Shown in pieces: positions 38,576 to 45,356 of a stretch of DNA of 64,000 nucleotides. The DNA is from Pseudomonas triticicola. Lineage in GTDB: Bacteria > Pseudomonadota > Gammaproteobacteria > Pseudomonadales > Pseudomonadaceae. Position 1 is the first letter of the stretch. Each line of letters begins with the position of its first letter. Location: assembly GCF_019145375.1 (NCBI RefSeq), contig NZ_JAHSTX010000001.1:2517001-2581000 (forward strand), given 5' to 3'. The notes below the pieces were generated by a model, which was not told the origin of the DNA, did not search any database, and saw only the letters and a list, made by a program, of their open reading frames with translations. Both the position numbers and the translations under genes were made by a program.

Positions 38576-39595
38576 TCAGCGCAACGCAGCGATCGCATCC
38601 ACCGATTCACGAATCAGCGCCGGGCCTTTGTAGATGAAGCCCGAATAGATCTGCACCAGGCTTGCACCGGCAGTGATTTTCTCTGCCGCGTGCTTGCCCT
38701 CGGTAATGCCGCCAGCGGCAATGATCGGCAAACGCCCGGCCAATTCGCCCGCCAGCACTTTCACGGTATGGGTGCTCTTCTCACGCACCGGCGCACCCGA
38801 CAGACCGCCCGCCTCGTCGCCATGCTCCATGCCTTCAACACCGACACGGCTCAAAGTCGTATTGGTGGCGATGACCGCGTCCATGCCGGTTTCGATCAAC
38901 GCCTGGGCAACCTGCGCAGTTTCTTCGTCGGTCATGTCCGGCGCGATCTTGATCGCCAGCGGCACATGCTTGCCGTGACGCAGGGCCAGTTCGGCGCGAC
39001 GGGTGGCCAGATCAGCGAGCAATTGCTTGAGCGAGTCACCGAACTGCAGGCTGCGCAGGCCCGGGGTGTTTGGCGAGCTGACGTTGACGGTGACGTAGCT
39101 GGCGTGGGCGTAAACCTTGTCCAGGCAGATCAGGTAATCGTCGACCGCACGCTCGACCGGGGTATCGAAGTTCTTGCCGATGTTGATGCCCAGCACGCCT
39201 TGGTATTTTGCCGCAGCGACCCGCGCCAGCAGGTTATCCACACCGAGGTTGTTGAAGCCCATGCGGTTGATGATCGCCTCGGCTTCCGGCAGGCGGAAGA
39301 TCCGTGGTTTCGGGTTACCCGGCTGCGGACGCGGGGTCACGGTGCCGATTTCGACAAAACCGAAACCCAGTTGCGCAAAGCCGTCGATGGCCGCGCCGTT
39401 CTTGTCCAGACCTGCCGCCAGCCCCACCGGGTTCGGGAACTCCAGCCCCATGACGGTCACCGGCATTTTCGCCGGCGCCTTGCACAGCAAGCCGTTGAGG
39501 CCCAAACGTCCACCCGCGCCGATCAGATCCAGCGACAGATCGTGGGAGGTTTCCGGAGAAAGTTTGAACAACAGCTGACGGGCCAGGGTGTACAT
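38576..39595 (-). CDS. pyrD: Dihydroorotate dehydrogenase (quinone), class 2
   Basis: A 339-residue FMN enzyme of pyrimidine synthesis that oxidises dihydroorotate with ubiquinone at the inner membrane. The N-terminal helix [20 protein letters not shown] is the membrane/quinone-facing extension typical of class 2. Other marks: [46 protein letters not shown] (with the catalytic serine region) and IIAAGGI near the C-terminus. I chose the ATG at 39595 by family start; the 17 upstream in-frame codons are outside the family. It is divergent from nasS. Confidence 0.96.
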   Translation of the reverse strand: MYTLARQLLFKLSPETSHDLSLDLIGAGGRLGLNGLLCKAPAKMPVTVMGLEFPNPVGLAAGLDKNGAAIDGFAQLGFGFVEIGTVTPRPQPGNPKPRIFRLPEAEAIINRMGFNNLGVDNLLARVAAAKYQGVLGINIGKNFDTPVERAVDDYLICLDKVYAHASYVTVNVSSPNTPGLRSLQFGDSLKQLLADLATRRAELALRHGKHVPLAIKIAPDMTDEETAQVAQALIETGMDAVIATNTTLSRVGVEGMEHGDEAGGLSGAPVREKSTHTVKVLAGELAGRLPIIAAGGITEGKHAAEKITAGASLVQIYSGFIYKGPALIRESVDAIAALR

Positions 39596-39684
39596 GGGCG
39601 GCAATGACTCGGGCGGCGAAAAGAGGCGGCGATTATAGCCGGGCATCGTCCCCCGGCGCGAGGCGCCTGCGCGAATCAGGCGAC

Positions 39685-39700
39685 TGGCATATGCCTTGCA
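39685..39700 (+). promoter_or_regulatory. Sigma-54 promoter of nasS
   Basis: TGGCATATGCCTTGCA has GG at 39686-39687 and GC at 39698-39699 with exactly 10 nt between, and matches the -24/-12 consensus TGGCAC-N5-TTGCA at all but one position. Transcription would begin near 39711, about 100 nt before the nasS start. Confidence 0.75.
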
Positions 39701-39754
39701 CCACCCCGCTCATCAGTCTGCCGACCAATGACGGCGCGCAGGCCAGGACAATGG

Positions 39755-39803
39755 CGTCGTCCCCGGGTTTTGCCTGCGCAGAATCCGCGACGACGTTTTT
39801 TTT
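39755..39803 (+). terminator. Leader terminator (attenuator) before nasS
   Basis: CGTCGTC (39755-39761) can pair with GACGACG (39789-39795), directly followed by eight T. It ends 10 nt before the start codon, against the GAGG ribosome-binding site. A terminator between promoter and gene points to attenuation. I did not find a clear pair of hexaloop hairpins here. Confidence 0.6.
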
Positions 39804-39813
39804 GAGGTAGCGT

Positions 39814-41025
39814 ATGAACGAAACGTCCTTGGGGCCTCTGGCCTGGGTCAATGGCAGCGATGCGCCGGAAAAGAGCGCGATCAATCTCGGCTTCATGGCG
39901 CTGAGCGACTGCGCCTCGGTGGTGGTCGCCGCCACTCAGGGCTTCGCCCAGCCCTACGGCCTGACCCTGAACCTCAAGCGTCAGGCATCATGGGCCAACC
40001 TGCGCGACAAACTGGTCAGCGGCGAACTGGATGCCGCGCACAGCCTGTACGGGCTGATTTATGCGGTGCACCTGGGCATCGGCGGCGTCGCCCCGACCGA
40101 CATGGCGGTGCTGATGGGCCTGAACCAGAATGGCCAGAGCCTGAACCTGTCCCATGGTTTGCAACAGGCTGGCGTGAACAGTCCTGAAGCGCTCGATCGG
40201 CATGTGCACCAAAGCCGCGCAAAACTGACCTTCGCCCAGACCTTTCCCACCGGCACCCATGCGATGTGGCTTTATTACTGGCTGGCGAGCCAGGGCATTC
40301 ATCCATTGCAGGACGTCGACAGCGTGGTGGTGCCGCCGCCGCAAATGGTTGCGCACCTGCAAGCCGGGCGCATCGACGGCTTTTGCGTCGGCGAACCGTG
40401 GGCGGCCAGCGCCGTGCAGCAGGATCTTGGCTTCACCCTGGCGACCAGCCAGAGCATCTGGCCCGACCACCCGGAAAAAGTCCTCGGCTGCACCCGGGAA
40501 TTCGTCGAGCAATACCCAAACACCGCGCGGGCGCTGGTCATGGCCATTCTTGAGGCCAGTCGCTTCATCGAAGAAAGCCCGGAAAACCGCCGCAGTACCG
40601 CGCAATTGCTCAGCGCCACCGAATACCTCGACACCCCCGCCGCGTGCATCGAGCCGCGTTTTATGGGTGACTACGCCGATGGCCTCGGCAATCGCTGGCA
40701 GGATCCGCATGCGCTGCGTTTTCATGGCGATGGCGAGGTCAATCTGCCCTACCTTTCCGACGGCATGTGGTTCATGACCCAGTTCCGTCGCTGGGGTCTG
40801 TTGCGCGAGGATCCGGATTATCTGGCCGTCGCCCGCCAGGTTCAGCGTCTGGATCTGTATCGCGAGGCAGCGAGCGCTGTCGGTATTGCGGCTTCGCACG
40901 CCGACCTGCGCAGCAGCCAGTTGCTCGACGGCAAGGTCTGGGACGGCAGCGATCCGGCGGGCTATGCGCGCAGTTTCAAACTGCATGCCCTGAACGACGC
41001 CGCCCCCCTTCTCGCCCAGCGCTGA
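39814..41025 (+). CDS. nasS: Nitrate-sensing regulator NasS
   Basis: A 403-residue protein of the NrtA/CmpA nitrate-binding fold (INLGFMALSDCASVVVAATQGF, FAQTFPTGTHAMWLYYWLASQG, GRIDGFCVGEPWAASAV). It lacks a signal peptide or lipobox, so it is a cytoplasmic sensor and not a transport component. In studied bacteria NasS holds NasT inactive without nitrate or nitrite and releases it when they bind. nasT starts 15 nt downstream. A sigma-54 promoter and a leader terminator precede the gene. ATG start at 39814 with GAGG 6 nt upstream. Confidence 0.9.
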   Translation: MNETSLGPLAWVNGSDAPEKSAINLGFMALSDCASVVVAATQGFAQPYGLTLNLKRQASWANLRDKLVSGELDAAHSLYGLIYAVHLGIGGVAPTDMAVLMGLNQNGQSLNLSHGLQQAGVNSPEALDRHVHQSRAKLTFAQTFPTGTHAMWLYYWLASQGIHPLQDVDSVVVPPPQMVAHLQAGRIDGFCVGEPWAASAVQQDLGFTLATSQSIWPDHPEKVLGCTREFVEQYPNTARALVMAILEASRFIEESPENRRSTAQLLSATEYLDTPAACIEPRFMGDYADGLGNRWQDPHALRFHGDGEVNLPYLSDGMWFMTQFRRWGLLREDPDYLAVARQVQRLDLYREAASAVGIAASHADLRSSQLLDGKVWDGSDPAGYARSFKLHALNDAAPLLAQR

Positions 41026-41040
41026 CAGGAGACCGCGAAC

Positions 41041-41616
41041 ATGTTGCGCATTCTGCTGATCAACGACACCGCGAAAAAAGTCGGACGCCTCAAAGCGGCG
41101 CTGACCGAGGCCGGCTTCGAGGTAATCGACGAGTCCGGCCTGACCATCGACCTGCCGGCGCGCGTCGAAACGGTGCGCCCGGACGTGATCCTGATCGATA
41201 CCGAGTCACCGAGCCGCGATGTCATGGAGCAAGTGGTACTGGTCAGCCGCGACCAGCCCCGGCCGATCGTGATGTTTACCGACGAACATGACCCGGGGGT
41301 GATGCGTCAGGCGATCAGGTCCGGGGTCAGTGCCTACATCGTCGAAGGCATTCACGCACAACGGTTGCAGCCGATTCTCGATGTGGCGATGGCGCGCTTC
41401 GAGAGTGACCAGGCTTTGCGCGCGCAATTGCAGGCCCGTGACCAGCAACTGGCCGAGCGCAAGCGCATTGAACTGGCCAAGGGTTTATTGATGAAGATGA
41501 AGGATTGCAACGAGGAAGAGGCCTATACGCTGATGCGCCGCCAGGCCATGAGCCGCCAGCAGAAGCTGATTCAGGTGGCGGAGCAGATCATTGCCATGAG
41601 TGAGTTGCTGGGCTGA
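41041..41616 (+). CDS. nasT: ANTAR-domain antiterminator NasT
   Basis: A 191-residue response-regulator-like protein. The N-terminal receiver-type domain (MLRILLINDTAKKVGRLKAAL, with VILIDTES at the phosphoacceptor position) is followed by a C-terminal ANTAR RNA-binding domain (KRIELAKGLLMKMKDCNEEEAYTLMRRQAMSRQQ split over about 140-175). It is expected to bind paired hexaloop hairpins in leaders and prevent termination; two such leaders are found in front of nasA and nirB. It is co-transcribed with nasS. The acidic pair of classical receivers is partly replaced (IND), in line with control by NasS and not by phosphorylation. Confidence 0.93.
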   Translation: MLRILLINDTAKKVGRLKAALTEAGFEVIDESGLTIDLPARVETVRPDVILIDTESPSRDVMEQVVLVSRDQPRPIVMFTDEHDPGVMRQAIRSGVSAYIVEGIHAQRLQPILDVAMARFESDQALRAQLQARDQQLAERKRIELAKGLLMKMKDCNEEEAYTLMRRQAMSRQQKLIQVAEQIIAMSELLG

Positions 41617-41640
41617 AATCTTCGCTGCAAATCAAGAGTC

Positions 41641-41820
41641 CCCTCACCCTAGCCCTCTCCCGGGGGGAGAGGGGACCGATCGGGGGATGCTCTCGAAGTA
41701 CGCCAACCAGTGATTTCTGCAGTGAATCCATAATCGACTCGGTCGTTCAGGTCGATGTTTGACGTCAGACACCTCAAGTCAGTCCCCTCTCCCTCAGGGA
41801 GAGGGTTAGGGTGAGGGGCT
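41641..41820. repeat. CCCTCACCCTAGCCCTCTCCC-type inverted repeat
   Basis: Arms at 41641-41674 and 41782-41820 are near-perfect complements (CCCTCACCCTAGCCCTCTCC and its inverse). Same family as 30300-30449. It separates nasT from the nasA promoter and may act as the nasST transcript end. Confidence 0.88.
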
Positions 41821-41836
41821 TTTGCTTTTCAGCTGT

Positions 41837-41852
41837 TGGCACAAATCTCGCT
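41837..41852 (+). promoter_or_regulatory. Sigma-54 promoter of nasA
   Basis: TGGCACAAATCTCGCT has GG at 41838-41839 and GC at 41850-41851, 10 nt apart, with a perfect TGGCAC -24 element and a weaker -12. The start of transcription would be near 41863, just before the first leader hairpin. Confidence 0.7.
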
Positions 41853-41866
41853 ATGTAAACCGCACA

Positions 41867-41907
41867 GGTAACCAACGGCGGTTGCCCCACCTACGACAAA
41901 GACGTCG
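41867..41907 (+). promoter_or_regulatory. NasT (ANTAR) two-hairpin RNA target in the nasA leader
   Basis: Hairpin 1 has stem GGTAACC (41867-41873) with GGTTGCC (41880-41886) and hexaloop AACGGC. After a 7-nt linker, hairpin 2 has stem CGAC (41894-41897) with GTCG (41904-41907) and hexaloop AAAGAC. Both loops have A at position 1 and G at position 4, the known ANTAR recognition rule. Hairpin 2 shares bases with the terminator stem that follows, so the two cannot form together. Confidence 0.72.
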
Positions 41908-41958
41908 CTCACCCCGTTCGCCCCCCCGGCGAATCAGGTAGCGGCGTTTTTGCGTTTT
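41898..41958 (+). terminator. Leader terminator (attenuator) before nasA
   Basis: AAAGACGTCGCT (41898-41909) pairs with AGCGGCGTTTTT (41940-41951), including two G-U pairs, enclosing a TTCGCC/GGCGAA inner hairpin. It is followed by GCGTTTT. It lies about 90 nt before the nasA start and overlaps ANTAR hairpin 2. Confidence 0.68.
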
Positions 41959-42050
41959 GGCCCCACAGAGCGGGGCCGGTGGTGCGGCCGTGAGGCGCTC
42001 CACCTGCTGTGCATGACTCCTTTCGAGACTCTTTTCAGCCGAGGTGCGCG

Positions 42051-43262
42051 ATGAATTCAAGCTTCTGGAAATCCGGCCATACCCCGACCCTGTTCGCGGC
42101 CTTCCTGTATTTCGACCTGAGCTTCATGGTCTGGTACCTGCTCGGCCCGCTGGCGGTGCAGATTGCCGCCGACCTGCACCTGACCACCCAGCAGCGCGGC
42201 CTCGTCGTCGCCACGCCGATTCTCGCCGGCGCGGTGTTGCGCTTCGCCATGGGCATGCTCGCCGATCGCTTGTCGCCGAAGACCGCCGGGCTGATCGGCC
42301 AGGTCATCGTCATCTGCGCGCTGTTCGGCGCCTGGAAACTGGGTATCCACAGTTATGAACAGGCGCTGATCCTCGGCCTGTTCCTCGGCATGGCCGGCGC
42401 GTCGTTCGCCGTGGCCCTGCCGCTGGCCTCGCAATGGTATCCGCCAGAGCACCAAGGCAAAGCCATGGGCATCGCCGGCGCGGGCAACTCCGGCACCGTG
42501 TTCGCCGCGCTGCTGGCGCCAGTGATTGCCGCCGCGTTCGGCTGGAGCAATGTCTTCGGTTTCGCCCTGATCCCGCTGGTTTTGACCTTGGTGCTGTTCG
42601 CCCTGTTGGCAAAAAACGCCCCGCAGCGGCCGAAACCGAAAGCCATGGCCGACTACTTCAAGGCCCTCGGTGATCGCGACAGCTGGTGGTTCATGTTTTT
42701 CTACAGCGTCACCTTCGGCGGCTTCATCGGCCTGGCCAGCGCCCTGCCCGGTTACTTCAACGATCAATACGGTCTGAGCCCGGTGACCGCCGGCTACTAC
42801 ACCGCTGCCTGCGTGTTCGGCGGTAGCCTGATGCGGCCATTGGGTGGCGCGCTGGCCGATCGCTTCGGCGGCATCCGCACTTTGCTGGCGATGTACACCG
42901 TCGCTGCCATCTGCATTGCAGCGGTGGGCTTCAATCTGCCAAGTTCCTACGCTGCGCTGGCGCTTTTCGTCTGCACCATGCTCGGCTTGGGCGCCGGCAA
43001 CGGTGCGGTTTTCCAACTGGTGCCGCAGCGTTTTCGTCTGGAGATCGGCGTGATGACCGGGCTGATCGGCATGGCCGGCGGTATCGGCGGCTTCGCCCTC
43101 GCGGCGGGCATGGGCGCGATCAAGCAAAGCACCGGCAGCTATCAACTGGCGCTGTGGTTGTTCGCCAGCCTGGGTGTGTTGGCTTGGTTTGGCCTGCACG
43201 GCGTCAAGCGTCGCTGGAGAACCACCTGGGGCTCGGCGGCAGTCACAGCGGCGCGGGTCTGA
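42051..43262 (+). CDS. nasA: Nitrate/nitrite MFS transporter
   Basis: A 403-residue inner-membrane carrier of the NarK/NasA branch of the major facilitator superfamily with about 12 hydrophobic segments. It shows the nitrate-carrier motifs around LRFAMGMLADRLSPKTAGL (about 65-83), the Gly-rich AGAGNSGTVFAALLAPV (about 142-158) and a second Gly-rich segment GLGAGNGAVFQLVPQRF (about 315-331). It should import nitrate for the reductases downstream. I chose the ATG at 42051 (MNSSFWKSG) with GAGGTG 8 nt upstream. A 190-nt attenuated leader precedes it. The kinase gene starts 7 nt downstream. Confidence 0.93.
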   Translation: MNSSFWKSGHTPTLFAAFLYFDLSFMVWYLLGPLAVQIAADLHLTTQQRGLVVATPILAGAVLRFAMGMLADRLSPKTAGLIGQVIVICALFGAWKLGIHSYEQALILGLFLGMAGASFAVALPLASQWYPPEHQGKAMGIAGAGNSGTVFAALLAPVIAAAFGWSNVFGFALIPLVLTLVLFALLAKNAPQRPKPKAMADYFKALGDRDSWWFMFFYSVTFGGFIGLASALPGYFNDQYGLSPVTAGYYTAACVFGGSLMRPLGGALADRFGGIRTLLAMYTVAAICIAAVGFNLPSSYAALALFVCTMLGLGAGNGAVFQLVPQRFRLEIGVMTGLIGMAGGIGGFALAAGMGAIKQSTGSYQLALWLFASLGVLAWFGLHGVKRRWRTTWGSAAVTAARV

Positions 43263-43269
43263 GGCCTCA

Positions 43270-44940
43270 ATGGCTCTGCAACTGAGCTTCGCCGAAGCCA
43301 GCGCCACCGGCCCGCGCGCGGAGAATCAGGACGCCCTGCGCTCGGTGACACCGGCGCCGGCACTGGCGGTGAGCAAGGGATATCTGTTCGCCATCGCCGA
43401 CGGCGTCAGCCAGTGCGCCGATGGCGGCCTCGCCGCGCGTTCGACCTTGCAGGCGCTGGCGCTGGACTACTACGCGACATCGGAAACCTGGAGCGCGGCC
43501 CAAGCGCTGGATCGCCTGCTGCTCGCGCAAAATCGCTGGCTGCAGGCCAACGGCGGCGGGCAACCGTTGCTGACCACAGTCAGCGCGCTGGTGATGCGCG
43601 GTCGACGCTTCACCCTCGCCCACGTCGGCGATTGCCGGGTCTATCGCTGGCACGCCGAGCGCTTGCAGCGCATCAGCGAGGATCACGTCTGGGAGCAACC
43701 GGGCATGCAACACGTGCTCAAGCGTGCGCTCGGGCTCGATCAGCATCTGGTCCTGGATTTCCTCGACGGCGAACTGCGTGAGGGCGAAAGCTTCGTGCTG
43801 CTCAGCGACGGCGTCTGGTCGACCCTGGGCGATACCGCGATCGCCGCGATTCTGCGCGATCAAGTGGATCTGCCCAGCGCGGCGCAAACCTTGGTCAACG
43901 CCGCGCATCTGGCCGGCAGTCAGGACAACGCCAGTGCCCTGCTGGTGCGCGTCGATGCGCTGGGCGAAGCGAGCATCGGCGATGCGCTGGTGCAATTGCA
44001 GCAATGGCCACTGCCGCCAACGCTGAAACCCGGGCAAGCGTTTGAAGGCTGGCAGGTGCAAGGCATCATCGGCCAGAGCCAGCAATCACTGCTGTATCGC
44101 GTGCTCGATAGTCAGGGCCAGCCTTGGCTATTGAAGACGTTGCCGGCGCGGCTCGCCGACGACCCGCAGGCCGGGCAGGCGCTGCTGTCGGAAGAATGGT
44201 TCCTCAAGCGCGTGGCCGGCCGGCATTTTCCGCAAATCCATGCCTGCACTCAGCGTCAACATTTGTATTACGTGATGCGCGAATACGCCGGGACGACGCT
44301 GGCCGACGTGTTTCAACACAGCGGCCCGTTGCCTTTGGCGCAGTGGCTGGACATCGCCGAACGGCTATTGCGCGCGGTCGGGCTGCTGCATCGGCGGCAG
44401 ATTCTGCATCGCGACATTAAACCGGAAAACCTGCTGCTGGATGACGACGGCGAGCTGCGCCTGCTGGATTTCGGCCTGGCTTATTGCCCGGGACTGTCCG
44501 AGGACGCGCCGTCGACCCTGCCAGGAACACCTAGTTTCATCGCCCCGGAAGCGTTTCGCGGCGAACCACCGAGTGCACAACAGGATTTGTATTCTGTCGG
44601 TGTCACTCTCTATTACCTGCTCACCGGGCATTTTCCCTATGGCGAAATCGAGGCGTTCCAGCGGCCCCGATTTGGCGTACCGGTGAATGCCAGTCGCTAT
44701 CGCCCGGACCTGCCGGAATGGCTGGCGCAAAGTCTGGAACGCGGCGTCGCCGCCGATCCGCAGCAACGCTTTGAAACCGCCGAAGAGTGGCTGCTGGTGC
44801 TGGAACAGGGTGAGCGGCAAAGTTTGAGTGTGCGGCCCCGGCCTTTGTTGGAACGGGAGCCGTTGAAGGTCTGGCGGACCATGGCGCTTCTGGCATTGCT
44901 CGGGAATGTGGTGCTGCTGGTTTTGTTGTTTCACAGTTGA
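43270..44940 (+). CDS. Fused PP2C phosphatase / serine-threonine protein kinase
   Basis: A 556-residue membrane-anchored regulator. Residues 1-235 are a PP2C phosphatase (ENQDAL, FAIADGVSQCADGG, LAHVGDCRVYRW, VLLSDGVWSTL, SQDNASALLVRVD; the metal-binding aspartates are present). Residues about 260-530 are a Hanks-type kinase: degenerate Gly loop IIGQSQQSLLYRV, lysine in WLLKTLPARL, catalytic HRDIKPENLLLDD, DFG in LLDFGLA, and IAPEAF. A C-terminal membrane segment (ALLALLGNVVLLVLLF) anchors it with the catalytic domains in the cytoplasm. The ATG at 43270 follows GAGG. It lies 7 nt after nasA, so it is co-transcribed with the nitrate transporter; its targets are unknown. A similar gene lies in this position in other pseudomonads. 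Confidence 0.93.
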   Translation: MALQLSFAEASATGPRAENQDALRSVTPAPALAVSKGYLFAIADGVSQCADGGLAARSTLQALALDYYATSETWSAAQALDRLLLAQNRWLQANGGGQPLLTTVSALVMRGRRFTLAHVGDCRVYRWHAERLQRISEDHVWEQPGMQHVLKRALGLDQHLVLDFLDGELREGESFVLLSDGVWSTLGDTAIAAILRDQVDLPSAAQTLVNAAHLAGSQDNASALLVRVDALGEASIGDALVQLQQWPLPPTLKPGQAFEGWQVQGIIGQSQQSLLYRVLDSQGQPWLLKTLPARLADDPQAGQALLSEEWFLKRVAGRHFPQIHACTQRQHLYYVMREYAGTTLADVFQHSGPLPLAQWLDIAERLLRAVGLLHRRQILHRDIKPENLLLDDDGELRLLDFGLAYCPGLSEDAPSTLPGTPSFIAPEAFRGEPPSAQQDLYSVGVTLYYLLTGHFPYGEIEAFQRPRFGVPVNASRYRPDLPEWLAQSLERGVAADPQQRFETAEEWLLVLEQGERQSLSVRPRPLLEREPLKVWRTMALLALLGNVVLLVLLFHS

Positions 44941-44953
44941 ACCGCACCGCGCC

Positions 44954-45030
44954 ATTCGCGAGCAGGCTCGCTCCCACAGAGGATTTGTGAACACCACAGC
45001 CCCCTGTGGGAGCGAGCTTGCTCGCGAAGG
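44954..45030. repeat. REP pair (REPIN)
   Basis: Inverted REP copies at 44954-44979 and 45005-45030 between the kinase gene and the nirB promoter. The second copy has a T in place of C (GAGCTTGCTCGCG). Confidence 0.9.
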
Positions 45031-45153
45031 CGGCAGCCCAATCACCACAACTCTATGTGCCTGAACGCTCCACGAACGGGCAACCCGCTTCGATTCGGTG
45101 CAAAAAATCAACGCTATAACCGCGCCTAACCAATAAAACCGCGCTTCGCGTAG

Positions 45154-45170
45154 TTGGCACAACCACTGCA
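45154..45170 (+). promoter_or_regulatory. Sigma-54 promoter of nirB
   Basis: TTGGCACAACCACTGCA has GG at 45156-45157 and GC at 45168-45169, 10 nt apart, with a perfect TGGCAC. Transcription would start near 45181, about 20 nt before the first ANTAR hairpin. Confidence 0.77.
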
Positions 45171-45199
45171 TTACCCTTTTCACCATACATAAAGCCCAA

Positions 45200-45238
45200 C
45201 CTTCAACGACGAAGGCTGCGCTTCCCGAGAGAACGGGA
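45200..45238 (+). promoter_or_regulatory. NasT (ANTAR) two-hairpin RNA target in the nirB leader
   Basis: Hairpin 1 has stem CCTTC (45200-45204) with GAAGG (45211-45215) and hexaloop AACGAC. After a 7-nt linker, hairpin 2 has stem TCCCG (45223-45227) with CGGGA (45234-45238) and hexaloop AGAGAA. Both loops have A1 and G4. The linker length equals that in the nasA leader. In P. aeruginosa the equivalent leader has been reported as the nitrate-assimilation RNA NalA (from memory). Confidence 0.8.
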
Positions 45239-45245
45239 CCAGGAC

Positions 45246-45287
45246 AAAGGCGTCCTCGCTAGGCAACTAGCGGGACGCCTTTTTTTG
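45246..45287 (+). terminator. Leader terminator (attenuator) before nirB
   Basis: AAAGGCGTCC-T-CGCTAG pairs with CTAGCG-GGACGCCTTT around a GCAA tetraloop (16 bp with one bulge), followed by a run of T. This strong terminator lies 70 nt before the nirB start and directly after the two hexaloop hairpins. Confidence 0.88.
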
Positions 45288-45356
45288 TTTGCGCAAAATT
45301 TGTCGAGCAAGGCCCGACGGCCCACCAGAGGCCAGCCGCAGCTCCCGGAGAACCTG

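Noticed and set aside
39711..39770. ANTAR hexaloop pair in the nasS leader
   Set aside because: Possible hairpins (GCCG/CGGC and GCC/GGC) have 8-nt loops, not A1/G4 hexaloops, so they were not called.
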